From Antitrichia curtipendula (lineage: Eukaryota > Streptophyta > Bryopsida > Hypnales > Leucodontaceae): a DNA stretch of 64,000 nucleotides. Below, in pieces: positions 24,249-34,062 of the stretch. Below the pieces are notes generated by a model. It was not told the origin of the DNA and ran no database searches. It saw nothing but the letters and a program-made list of their open reading frames with translations. Each line of letters opens with the position of its first letter. Position 1 is the first letter of the stretch. Made by a program: the position numbers and the translations under genes. The stretch covers positions 12,834,001 to 12,898,000 of the forward strand of contig OX579637.1 in the NCBI GenBank assembly GCA_951230915.1, given 5' to 3'.

Positions 24249-24290
24249 TGAGAGGGTCCAAACCTCTCAAAATAATGAATATAGTGTTTT
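24249..24290. repeat. Terminal hairpin and right inverted repeat, copy A
   Basis: A 7-bp stem, TGAGAGG/CCTCTCA (24249-24255 and 24263-24269) with 7-nt loop, overlaps the right terminal repeat (24264-24290). Copy B has the same hairpin with a 14-bp stem and 7-nt loop at 62833-62867. Similarity between A and B stops just after ATAGYGTTTT, marking the element end. Confidence 0.6.
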
Positions 24291-24897
24291 GAGGGCTTCT
24301 TTCATTTCAAATAGCATTAGCTATCTTTAATTCTTCTCTTCTATTGGTGAAGTTATTTAGAAGACTTCTTTGCATAGTATTTACAATATAATCAGTCAAG
24401 ACTTCTTATGGATTGGCTTTAACTTATTGTCTTTTCATCTTTTCTAGTTGCATCCCACCGGTTGCCTCAAATAACCATATCTTGGCCTAAACTTATTCAC
24501 CAACTTGTATACTTCTCCATCTCAATGTAAAGCGGCCCTTAATGCGTGGTTTTAGGGCCATCCATTCTTACTGCAAATCGATTCATGATTGTCACAATCC
24601 AACACTAACAGCTCAAACACGAAATCCAAGGTCGCGTCTTACAACAGCCTTTTTTCCCCAATTGATACCCTCCACGAACTCCCCCAGACCGCAAGGTACA
24701 CAATTCCGGTATTTGGGATTGTCCCTCTCAAATTGGTCCAGAGCAGCAACCAAATGCGCCTTCATCACAGTTGCTAGGAGAGGCACTCTCGTGGGACAAT
24801 ATGGTTTGCAATGATGATTGCACCTAGGTGCTAGGGTTTGGGTTCCATCTCCTCTGAATGCGAGCATGGGCGCGCGCACGGTCGAAGTGAAAGCGCA
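24291..24897. other. Junction region between copy A and copy C
   Basis: No gene recognised. The minus strand is open at 24613-24900 and the plus strand at 24542-24814, but neither product resembles the element genes or a known family. Confidence 0.3.
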
Positions 24898-25172
24898 CAA
24901 TTGAATGCTCTCTCTCTAGATGTCCTCTCAAATTGGAAGGCATACATTGTGTGGTCGTTGGATCTAGCTAGGCTGACAAGAATCTCTAAGATCTACAACA
25001 ACACTAATCATTTGGAATACGTGCAACTAACATGGAGAAACTAAATCCTTAGTTGTTGCAACACGTGGATTAACCTAAAGCGTCCAAGCAATGTGGTCAA
25101 TGAGGCCAAGACCAGAAAACACAACTTTGTCATCAACACTTGCAAATATAATGTAAGATGGTTCCCTTTACT

Positions 25173-25314
25173 CTATCTTTGACTCAAAAATAGGCTTGTG
25201 TGTAGTAAAACTATGGACATTGAAATTGTTTGTGTATGTTGTGATATGTCATTTAATATTTCTTTCCTCAAAAATGATCTATATAGAATAGTTTGTCTTT
25301 GACTTGAAGATATT
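25173..25314. repeat. Two palindromes in the homologous intron of copy C
   Basis: CTATCTTTGACTCAAAAATAG (25173-25193, 21 bp) and GTCTTTGACTTGAAGATA (25297-25314), inside the intron that begins at 25154. The homologous introns of copies A and B also hold two palindromes each, of different sequence. Confidence 0.65.
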
Positions 25315-26641
25315 AGGAGTCCATTTTATTGTTTCACAAAAATCTCCACATTAACGCGATTGGTTGCATTTCAAAAATTTCTTTGATTAATTATCAAATG
25401 CTTTAAATTAGATTATCAACTTAAAAAACAAGATCCGTATTATTACACTAGCGGATGATATTTTTGCATTGTGGGAAGAGTTTTTGAACAAGCATGCCAA
25501 AAGATAGTTGATTGATCTTGTGACTTATAAGCCATTTAGGGAAGGACATAACTTTAATTCTAAGTCTTATTTTTTGAAAAGAGAAAATTCTTCTGACACA
25601 TGGATCATTTTACAAACAAAGATCTTTGAACGCACAACATTCATTTGCTTGGAAAAATTGATAGAAGGATCTAAGTGTATCCAAAGGTGTCTGTGAGTAA
25701 GACAAGGTGTTTGGTACCGACAATCAATTGTCGACCAATTGGGTAGAGTACCAAAAAAAAAAAGGTGGTCTACAGTGAATTCATAGAATTGATGCAAAAC
25801 TTGAATTTTAGAGATGATGTTGGGAACATTATTGATGAGAAGTAAAGGCTTTGGAAGCGCAAGCATTGGTTCTCATTAATTACTTGGGATTTTTTGCTAA
25901 GCAAGATTTCATCAACATTCCTCAATAAATGCCTCAACAACAAATGGAAGAACAAAAGAGTAGAGGACTTCTTTGACAAGTTCACTGATCTTTTATTGAT
26001 GCTGGAGAAATTTGTTGAATTAAAGTATCGGCTACCTGCTCTCTTTGGAGGCGTTGAAATTCAAAAACACAACATGGTGGCAAAAGTACAATATGTGTGC
26101 TTTGAACTTTGACCTCATGGATCTTTGCAAGGCTTCAAAAGGTAGAAAATCTCCCTCAAAAACTTCACCCTTCCTTCCATTCCTTGAAGGCATGAAAAAG
26201 AATGTGGAACTTGCGATGACAGCTTCCAACATCTGGCTTTGGATAGTCTTGGGTAGTTGAAAAACTAAAACAGCCTTTGACTTCATCGCCTCCAACTTCA
26301 AGGATTTTGAGTGCTTGATGTTGGCTTATGTTCTATCAAGATTGGAGAAGCTAAACAATGCTACTTTGCAAGGAAACATTGCACATCTGTTGCTATTGTT
26401 TTTCTTTGAGACTAGTAATGAATATGCCAACTTGATGAAAAGTTGTATAAGATGGAGTTTACCACTATCAAAAGATTAGATTATTGAAATTAAAATACAA
26501 CAAAAACAACGAGGCCACATAGAGATCTATTGCAAGTGAATTTTGGATAGAGTTCTACCTTGAAATATTTCAATGCTTAGCATCTTTCAGAGAGAACATT
26601 ATAGGCATTTACACAAGAACTAAGTTCATGCTAGCCTCCAA

Positions 26642-26847
26642 GGTACATTTTTTTTACCTTCTCATCCTCGAATCAAAGATATTTATCCTTTGATTTAATT
26701 CATCCAGTTGTGTATTTCCTAATAAAACTTGTTTATAGACTTCAATCTTTTAAGTTGCATCCTTACATCCTCAACTTGAAGATAATTCAAGTCGAGCGAT
26801 TTGTTTTTATAAGCTTACATTTTTATTGTTGTGTACGCTCTTGCAGA
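26642..26847 (+). repeat. Second palindrome-bearing intron, copy C
   Basis: A proposed GT-AG intron between the TKFMLAS and MYGLQYRG segments holds palindromes at 26663-26681 and 26767-26784 (TCCTCAACTTGAAGATA). The copy B intron at the same gene position (31767-31912) holds two AGGTCGA-type palindromes. Confidence 0.6.
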
Positions 26848-26985
26848 TGTATGGACTACAGTACCGGGGGATTGTCAATATTGTTTATATTGAAAAGTAT
26901 AGGGAGTTGGAGATGTTAGCTAACAAGTTGGACATTAACAACTTTTTGAACAACAACTTCTCATACAAGGCATACTACATTAGTC

Positions 26986-27418
26986 TTTGAATATTAAGCC
27001 TCCACCAACAAACTTAGTCAAAAGCTTGACTAGGGAGGAACTAAATCTCAACTCCAGTGAGACAAGTGAAGCTTCTAGAGAAGGGCCGAATACCGAAGAC
27101 TCTAAAATTGAGTTTCATGATGAAATTTTGGATATTGACCAATTTAAGTTGAATTAGAGTCACTGAGGATGGGCTTCTAGTGAGCATGGCAGTTGGGAGC
27201 AAAATGACCTCTATTGTGCTCTCAATGACAATGAGGATGTTGGTTGCTTTACTCTTAGGATCCGACCACACACATCTAGTCTTATCAATGAACTTGAGAA
27301 CTAGGTTTTAAATGAATTCACTACAGATAAAGGTGCTAGGGGTTGTCAATATTTCTTATGATTCCTACAACTGTCACATCAACCAATCATTGTTAGTCCA
27401 ACAAGATGTCACAGGGCC
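26986..27418. other. Decayed coding DNA of copy C
   Basis: Acidic stretches in the plus strand (for example 27040-27300) could correspond to the acidic and coiled-coil linker of copies A and B, but the match is too weak to call exons. Confidence 0.3.
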
Positions 27419-27421
27419 ATC

Positions 27422-27605
27422 CACTATAAGAGACTTGTATTTTTTTTTACGTCCAAAATTTGGACGTCTACTTTCTTGGACATCAAACATAACATTAGGA
27501 TGCTAGTTTTGATTGCAAAACTAGCATCCTAATGTTATGTTTGATGTCCAAAAAAGTGGACATCCAAATTTTGGACGTAAAAAGAAACACGGATTTCTTC
27601 TAGTG
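27422..27605. mobile_element. CACTA-type MITE with 3-bp target duplication
   Basis: A 184-bp near-perfect inverted repeat that begins CACTA (27422-27426) and ends TAGTG (27601-27605). The two arms meet around a 6-nt loop near 27511-27516. The flanking triplets are ATC on both sides (27419-27421 and 27606-27608), the 3-bp duplication expected of the CACTA/EnSpm superfamily. No coding sequence. It is inserted in decayed copy C DNA. Confidence 0.88.
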
Positions 27606-27608
27606 ATC

Positions 27609-28780
27609 AATTGTGCCCGATGTTACTAATCCAAATGTCCCTCTGGAAGCAAGTAGATTCAAAATAAAAGAGGCAAAGAAAACCATTGACCAAAAAATGT
27701 TGAAGAAGATTGTTGTTGACTTACAAAGCAAGGAGTGTTGAAATGGACATGTTCAAGGCTTAACTAATTGAGTTAAAGGTAGAAAAGACTGCCAAGTCCA
27801 GTCCTTAAAGCAAGGAGAATAGCTAGAAGCTTACATCATCCATTGAGGCTCATTTTGAGGTGAGGACTAGAGCTCTTATCTATTCTTCCTATAGTTCAAG
27901 TAATCAAGTTCTTTGCAATTTTGTTTTGCAAAGTTTGTGCAAGTCTACAATCATTTCAAACAATGAAGATGTTCAAGAGCATCCTTGACACAAGGATAAT
28001 TCCAGCAAGGACTGTGTCGTTTTCCCAGACGCCATGGAAGAGGTGGTCATGGAGTACAACAATCCTATTGGGCAGGAGGAGCTTGTGCATTATGAGAATG
28101 AAAAGACAGAGAACTTGAATGACATAGAGGTTGTAGAAACAAAGAGTAATGTTTTGGATGAAAAGGTTGTTGAATCCCATTCTCTTAACACAACAAAGGC
28201 ATTATTTTGCGAACTTTGTGATTCTTATGAATACTAATAAGTCAAGGGAATGTCACTTGATGGATAAATTGTTTGAATTCCATCTAATTGTCAGTTCCAT
28301 TGTAGTGACTTTTATTCCTATCCATCTTTGTTTGATAGGAGGAAACAACCACCCATCCATACGCATAGCATGTCCCATTGACTATAAGCTATACCTCAGA
28401 GTAGATTTATAATCATGCATAGTTTTGATTTGTATAGAACATCGACTGTAGATCACGTATATAATGCAGATGTACAAAAATTTAATGTTTAATTCTAATT
28501 ATAATGTACATGTAATGCCTATGCCTTCCCCTAATGATTTCCTTCTATCAATGTTTCCTTAGACCAGTCCAAAAGTATTAGAAGTTTGCACTATCCGCCG
28601 GCCCTGAAACTTGCTGTTGTCCGAGTTGTCCCGCATTTGCTTAGTGTGGTTCAATGTTTACTCCCGCTTTATGGCTCACATTCTTCTACATTTATTCAGA
28701 TAATTTTTTAGCAATATTGTTTTTCCTATGATTAATTAGTAACGGAGGGTGGCGGAAACATTTTGTTAAAGGGTGTGTTT
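27609..28780. other. Decayed copy C DNA, no exon resolved
   Basis: Some acidic plus-strand frames (28034-28237) could be the linker before the HAD-like exon. Nothing else was recognised. Confidence 0.3.
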
Positions 28781-28848
28781 GGAGTAGAGGCTCAATCACA
28801 GGGAAAATGGTTAAACATTGTCTTGGACTTAAATAAGACTCTAATGTT
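28781..28848 (+). pseudogene. HAD-like exon fragment of copy C/D
   Basis: Encodes GVEAQSQGKWLNIVLDLNKT, matching VPEKWLNIVLDLNGI of copy B and VAVRWLNVVLDLNGI of copy A at HAD motif I. The strand agrees with copy C, so it is the 3' end of the same old gene. Homology stops at 28848, where a Mutator-like terminus appears to begin. Confidence 0.65.
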
Positions 28849-29739
28849 GCTAGCGCATAAGCAAAGAGCGAGAAGTGTGGAATGGTGAGCAAGAGCACAA
28901 GTTTTCAGGGAAAATTAAAATTTAGCCAAAATAAGATGAAAAAATAGATAAATGCAAATGAAAAAGTGGATGATAGTTGATGAGAATGGATGAAAATGTG
29001 AATGAATGCAAATGAAAAAGTGGATGATAATATATGAAAGTGGATGACCGATGTAGATCAAAGTAGATTTCCAAGTGGATAGAAAAGTGGATGAAAATAC
29101 ATGAAAGTGGATGATCAATGCGAATCAAAGTAGAGTTTCAAGTGGATGAAAAAAATGGATGACAATACAAGGAATGGGATGAAAAAATAGGTGACAGAAA
29201 ATGAAACCCTCTCACGAAAATGGATGAAAATTGAGATGATAGAAGAATGGCAAAGTGTGGTGAGCAAAAATGAAATGGATATCTATAGAATAAAAAACCT
29301 CCAATAAATTTAGAAATGAAGCCTTCTATTATTCAGGACCTATGACTATAAAAGTATAGTGTCCTATGACCATGGACAACAATAGGGCAATGTTAAGGGA
29401 AATTTATGCTCGAGAGTTTACATACATGTAATCAACTTATTACCGTGCATTGACTTATATTAGAGTTATGAATCACTATGCTTACACATAAAAGTGCACC
29501 ATTTGACTTATAAACCAAAATATTTTTCATTCCACTGCTTAGTACGCTTTAGATAACCCAAATATAGAAAATTATGAATCACAACGTAAAAAATCTAAAA
29601 AGAAGACGCCTACATTTACGGAAGCAGAATGCATAATACAAGTACATGGTTTTAATAATAACTTGTACTCTCAGTAGTTCAAGGTAATGCAAGTAGTAGC
29701 CCTTCTAGTCTCACTATTATTTCATTATAAGTCGCGATG
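28849..29739. mobile_element. Truncated relative of the 18.3-kb Mutator-like element
   Basis: Starts GCTAGCGCATAAGC, similar to the terminal repeat at 32449 (GCTAGCATACGAGC). A GGATGAAAA-rich block follows at 28930-29280, as in the large element. Near its right edge GTAGTAGCCCTTCTAGTCTC (29692 on) resembles GTAGTGGCCCTTTTAGTCTC at about 33939 in the large element. It interrupts the HAD-like exon of copy D and abuts the truncated HAD-like exon of copy B. No coding capacity is seen. Confidence 0.5.
28930..29280 (+). repeat. GGATGAAAA-type subterminal repeats
   Basis: Irregular repeats of GTGGATGAAAATG and close variants. The orientation is the same as at 32590-33230 and opposite to 50215-50640. 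Confidence 0.75.
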
Positions 29740-30165
29740 CACCCGAAATCATCTCTGTACTTTAGTTTTGTGCACAAGTCCTATCCGAGAACAAACATCG
29801 GGTACTCCTGACCCTCGAATAGGTACATGCAAACTTCTTCGGTGGTGGACTTCTTCATGGAGCTCCAAACAGAAACGAATGCTATGCGTCCTAACTTGCG
29901 GAGGAACTCAGCGCAATTTGGGCGGACCCAGACTGCCTTCGGTCCCACTAACATCGGAATGGTTGCCGAGTGCGGCTGCGTCACACCACGGGTGTGAAAG
30001 TACGAGCCTTTGGACTTTGCATCTTCACAAATACACAAAATTCCATTTAGGTCCAGGACAATGTTGAGCCACTTCTCCGGCACCCTGGACGTCAATGGAA
30101 GGTCTACCTCCTTTGACTTTCCTCGAGGACATGGAGGATCCGGCTCCTGCTATCAAACATACAAA
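29740..30165 (-). pseudogene. Truncated HAD-like exon, copy B
   Basis: Encodes PLTSRVPEKWLNIVLDLNGI, then VWVRPNCAEFLRKL and IAFVSVWSSMKK, closely matching the copy A exon at 9032-9673. A stop follows MFVLG at about 29780. The match continues to DLCTKLKYRDDFG and then ends at about 29740, so the second catalytic-motif half (VDDS) is missing. It also carries DLNG in motif I. Confidence 0.7.
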
Positions 30166-30323
30166 TGTGCAGCCAGTTACTACGTTGTACTGACACATTT
30201 TGACACATTTGGGACAGCAAGGAAGAACTGAAGAGGACGACCTACTGTCCAAATAAAAAACTAAAATGAAGTCACCAAGCCATTGAAAATGTAAACCACG
30301 AGAATGCAAAAGTACCTGCTCTT

Positions 30324-31766
30324 TTGAAGAAGTCAATTGTTGAGCAGGTTCCGCAACTGGAATCTCCAAGAGCACCGCGTCCGAAATCGAGGTGTCATCA
30401 GCTAGAGGTCCACAATTGTCCACAGCGCCAGCCCTTGAAGTTGGATTATCGGCAACAGGGATACGCTCTGGAGATGTTGGTGGAATCAAGACAAGTAACT
30501 TTGCGGTTTAGGAATTGTCATGGAAAAAATCCGTGAGATATCCGTATATTTCATTATATAAAAAAGGAGTAAGTATAAAATTGATTTTCAGAATGAATAC
30601 TCGGTGGTTATGTCCATTACAAGACTTTTGCCAAAAAATGATTGTCTATCAAGCTGAAGATCTACATCCATGTACAAACTATACTACAAATCAGCTCGAG
30701 TCGAGCTAAAACTATACAAATGACATCGAGTGATATTTGTAGATTAACCTGCAGGGGAATCTGGATTGGCCAGTTGAGCACTCTCTTCATCTACGTTGGC
30801 AGTGGTGTGCTCCTGGACTGAGACAACATCAGGAATAGAAATTTGTGTAGGTTGGTAACCAGCTACCTCGTCACGTACCTCCACGGGGTCCACCATCTCT
30901 GCAGGTGGTGCTGGTGTCTCAGGACAAGCAAATTGAGGAGGAAGTGAGGGTGGAACCACAAATTCTCCAGTTGGAGTTGCACCGACAAGAGGGGGAGGTG
31001 CAAACATGGTGGGTACACAAGGCTCCACGATTAAACTCAAGGATCCACTGTTATTGGATCCTCCTACTGGAACATGGAGGAGCAGTTGCTGTCCCACAAT
31101 AGCCGACTGCAAAGACGCAAGCGATTGGACTGCACTCACATGGTGCATGATGGTCTAAAACTGGTTTGCAGATTGCTGTGATTGCACCATGAACATCTTC
31201 CGCAACTCCTCCATTTCCCTCGCATTCTCTGCCAATATCTCCATGTTGGACCTGCGATCATCAATTATGTCTCTCTTGAGCTGTTGAATCTCGGCCTCTT
31301 TGACGTCATCCTCCTCATTTATCCTCCGCCTCTTCTTCTCGCGCGTTGTGGGTGACGGCGAAAGCGGCGGCTGCGGCCCCACGAGCTGTCCTGATGAAGC
31401 CGACGATCCCCAGATGCTTTGTGAAGCCAAAATCGTTGGCGCTGTCTGCTCAGTTGGTACGTCGTCATCGTCGACATTGTCGTTCAACTCTTGCTCACTG
31501 TCCGACGAGATGTCGATATTCTCGTTTGTTGCAGGCTACAACTATCTTACTGGTGTCCAACTGGCTACTGCCACTGCCTTCCCCTTCCTCTTCGGTGATG
31601 ACGGTATCCTTGACTGCTGAGGTCTCTTGGGATACATGGACTTGTCAACAAAATAGCCGGAAGGTAGAAAATCGCTCTTGTCCAGAATCTTGGCCGCACT
31701 CGCAATTCTTGTCCAGTTGTCGGACTCATCTGAGTCACCCACCGCAAACACAGTGTGCCCGCTCAC
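30324..31766 (-). pseudogene. Methyltransferase-like end, coiled coil and Pro-rich exons, copy B
   Basis: From 31766 (after acceptor CTACAG) the frame reads VSGHTVFAVGDSDESDNW, then a basic stretch KRKGKAVAV. An acidic run NDNVDDDDVPTEQ follows, then SIWGSSASSGQ, a coiled coil with REKKRRRINEE (31155-31487) and a Pro-rich region (30744-31148). A donor CAG/GTTAAT at about 30747 leads through a palindrome-bearing intron to the acidic exon 30324-30489. Copy A shares the coiled-coil, Pro-rich and acidic parts. The stop ending the coiled-coil frame at 31155 is in line with further coding sequence, so this copy is also broken. Confidence 0.55.
30692..30710. repeat. Intron palindrome with compensated arms, copy B
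   Basis: CAGCTCGAGTCGAGCTAAA. Relative to the usual AGGTC/GACCT arms, both arms carry a G-to-C / C-to-G exchange, so pairing is kept. The orthologous copy A site is 10271-10289. Confidence 0.7.
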
Positions 31767-31912
31767 CTGTAGGAGAGACAAGAAATCAATCACTTGCACA
31801 CAAGTACAATATAGATCAGCTCGACCTGAACAACAGTCAAAAGAAGTTTACTCCAGGTCGACTTGACGAACAAACTATGTGCCTGATGTACAAGAATGCT
31901 TGTTACATTTAC
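31767..31912 (-). repeat. Intron with two palindromes, copy B
   Basis: A 146-bp GT-AG intron splitting the methyltransferase-like motif (…KFTYVAM / VSGHTVFAV…). It holds a compact palindrome TCAGCTCGACCTGA (31816-31829) and a degenerate one at 31853-31869. Copy C has two palindromes in the intron at the same gene position (26642-26847). Confidence 0.65.
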
Positions 31913-32431
31913 CATTGCAACATATGTGAATTTGGAGCCAGCAAAGAGGGACAAAACATTCGCCCCAAGAACGCAAAATTTTCTCAAATTACGAATATAG
32001 AACTCCATCCGCAGCTCTGTGTTGTTGATTCTGAATTTGAGCTCATTGTATAGCCGCAGCTTTGTGTATGTATCCGTATTAGGAGCGTCATATGATGCCC
32101 TTAGGTCGACATAGTTTCTGTTGCTCGGGCTCTGCAGAGACGTTAGATAAATTTTCTCGACCGCCTTCTTGTTGGTGACGAAGTAGTCGCCCATCCTCTC
32201 CTGATTGGTTGGCATGTAGTCTGAGAAAGTCATCTTGTACTCCTTCAGTACATCATTCAACTCGATGTAGTGGAGAAGCTGCTTGTACTCCATTAGATCT
32301 AAAGCTATCAAAAGCCAATTTTGAACATCCTCAAGGTGCGGTTGACCTTTCTCTTGGAACGATCTCAAGGCAGCTATGAAGAACGGGTTGGATGGCATGC
32401 ACTTTTCCTTGTTCAAGACGATAGGAGTGTA
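31913..32431 (-). pseudogene. Methyltransferase-like exon, copy B, 3' part
   Basis: Continues the exon broken at 50787: WDV/RYTPIVLNKEKCMPSNPF, then YYIELND-type and YVDLRASYD segments, ending NVLSLFAGSKFTYVAM at the intron donor. NVLSLFAG resembles motif I of DNA methyltransferases (aliphatic-D/S-x-FxG). With VFAVGDSDES across the intron as the acidic SAM-ribose loop, the layout suggests a Rossmann methyltransferase fold placed after the ParB-like domain, as in phage ParB-methyltransferase fusions. No DPPY-type catalytic motif was identified, so activity is uncertain. There is no stop between 32431 and the donor. Confidence 0.55.
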
Positions 32432-32443
32432 CCTCACGTCCCA
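32432..32443. repeat. Left target-site duplication of the 18.3-kb element
   Basis: CCTCACGTCCCA, identical to 50775-50786. Removing one copy and everything between restores an uninterrupted frame (AFGVWDV then RYTPIV) of the copy B gene, which supports a genuine insertion. Confidence 0.85.
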
Positions 32444-32475
32444 ACGAAGCTAGCATACGAGCGTGGAGTGGGAGC
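32444..32475 (+). repeat. Left terminus of the 18.3-kb element
   Basis: Contains GCTAGCATACGAGCGTGGAG at 32449-32468. The complement of 50748-50767 is GCTGGTATGCAAGCGTAGAG. Five differences, all transitions. Confidence 0.7.
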
Positions 32476-32589
32476 GTAGAACGTAGAGCATACAATCTTG
32501 AGCGTCCAGTGTTGATTTTGAACGGATTAGAGAAAAATAAATTGCAAAATGAGGGATGAGAGAATTTTGAAGATGCGGATGAAGAAAAA

Positions 32590-33230
32590 AAAAACTGAAG
32601 TCTGTCCAGATGGAGGAGAATTGGATGATAAGTACATTGACTTTGGATGAAAAAGTTGGATGAAAAGAACGATGACTGTTGATGAAAAAGTTGGATGAAA
32701 AAAACGATGAATGTTGATGTGAAGTTGGATGAAAAATACTGAGCTTTTGGATGAGAAAGTTGGATGAAAAGAACAATGACTGTTGATGAAAAAGTTGGAT
32801 GAAAAGAACAATGACTGTTGATGTGAAGTTGGATGAAAAATATTGAGTTCTTAGATGAGAAAGTTGGATGAAAAGAACGATGACTGTTGATGTGAAGTTG
32901 GATGAAAAATAATGAGATGTTGGATGAGAAAGTTGGATGACTGTGAATGAAAGATATAGTGAGAAAAAAGGGTGGATGCAGTTTAGAGTTACGAATGCAT
33001 GTGGCCCAAAAATATAATGGTTGGGGATGGACAATAGTATGGATGTGGTGTAAAATAGGATGGATGTGGATGAAAAAGGATTGAATGCACTTAAGGATAG
33101 TGACTTTGGATGGAAAAAAGGGTGCATGTCAATGATGAAAATGGATGAATGTAGATGACAAATACAATGCCTATGGATGAAAATAGGGTGGATATGGATG
33201 ACAGAGAAGGATAATACTGATGTGCAGAAC
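32590..33230 (+). repeat. Subterminal GGATGAAAA repeats, left end
   Basis: Many copies of GTTGGATGAAAA and GATGACTGTTGATG in loose tandem. The minus-strand open frame through them (32450-33232) is a repeat artefact. Confidence 0.85.
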
Positions 33231-34062
33231 AATGCCTAAAAAGTACAAGATGTATAATAAAAAAGAGGTTGGATGCAGACATTGACATTGTCATTTAGCC
33301 CCCCAAAAGGGAAAAAGTTCACTTCACATTGACTACAAACTTGGTTCATGGTTTACGGAATAGGAAAGACTAAGGTCGGAAAAATGGGAACCCTATAATC
33401 GCAGGTGATGTGTGCATGACTATGCATTAATATGGTGGCTCCTATACCATGTTTGGCTTTACTAGCTATGTGCATGAAACTGTAAAATATTCATTTGTAA
33501 CTATATGTGCAGCCGTGAATCTAGGAACCTCAAAACTTATAGTTTAGGAGGTAAGACCAAGAGTATATCATGCCACATTGCACTTGGATCCTACAAGAAT
33601 GGAGGGACGACCATGAACCTATGATCGTGGACGTGGCACTAGATTACTGACGGTTCTCATATTCATAGTCGGATATGTACTAGGCCTACGTCAAGGTTAG
33701 GAACATATGGAAGGAGAGAGTTCTATAATGGTGGAAGTAAGTGCCGTGCGGATCCAAAATTACAGAGGATGATTCAGAAGATGATCAGGTGCATCCATAG
33801 CTTTATGATGTGGCTGAAGCCGAGCATTAATGTCTACCCTGACGTAAACAAAATAATCCAAAGGTCCTTGAAATAGGGTGTAGAATGAAAGAATTGCACA
33901 CATAATGGTCTCAACCAATTCAGACGTCAATGTGGTAGTGGCCCTTTTAGTCTCACTACACTTACTATAAAACAATTCAAGTACCATGAGGAACTTTGGT
34001 TACATTGCTTCACTAACGACATTCCGCATTTTACGAGCTACCAGCTACATAATGCTAGTGCC
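33231..34062. other. 3' flank of the MULE transposase, no gene
   Basis: AT-rich. A short stretch near 33939-33975 is shared with the truncated relative at 29692-29735. Nothing else recognised. Confidence 0.4.

Larger units (their letters stand above)
6672..24290. mobile_element. Two-gene DNA transposon, copy A (about 17.6 kb)
   Basis: Proposed element bounded by 27-bp imperfect terminal inverted repeats (6672-6698 and 24264-24290, about 23/27 matching). It contains a minus-strand multi-exon ParB/HAD-like gene (9032-13339) and a plus-strand DUF7869-like gene (20659-23490) divergently transcribed from a 7.3-kb spacer. Palindromes, minisatellites and a 178-bp array fill the non-coding DNA. The right end is shared with copy B (to 62881), which supports that boundary. 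The same gene family resumes in the opposite orientation on both sides (E and C), which supports insertion into an older copy. No clear target duplication was found. Confidence 0.6.
24898..26985 (+). pseudogene. Older copy C: ParB-like to methyltransferase-like part
   Basis: Diverged plus-strand continuation of copy E. It resumes just after the ParB-like box with LSNWKAYIVWSLDLARLTRISKI-YNNTNH, matching FRQWKCYVVWSSDGGKLRAI-SAYYNRVNH of copy B. A donor AAT/GTAAGA at 25154 starts an intron. The next exon, near 25420-25550, reads IRIITLADDIFALWEEFLNKH, matching ELKIITALDEVFSLW. Near 26590-26640 TKFMLAS matches SKFTYVA. After another intron, 26848-26985 reads MYGLQYRGIVNIVYIEKYRE, the counterpart of the HTVFAVGDSDES segment in B. 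Stops are frequent. The match rests on motif order and intron positions. Confidence 0.55.

Noticed and set aside
6662..24300. Target-site duplication for copy A
   Set aside because: Flanks (…TTTTGATT on the left, GAGGGCTTC… on the right) do not match at any length from 2 to 10 bp. The exact termini may be off or the duplication lost.
32450..33232. A 260-codon minus-strand open frame rich in FIHPTF-type repeats
   Set aside because: It is a translation of the GGATGAAAA array, and parallel frames occur at 28915-29128 and 50286-50619.
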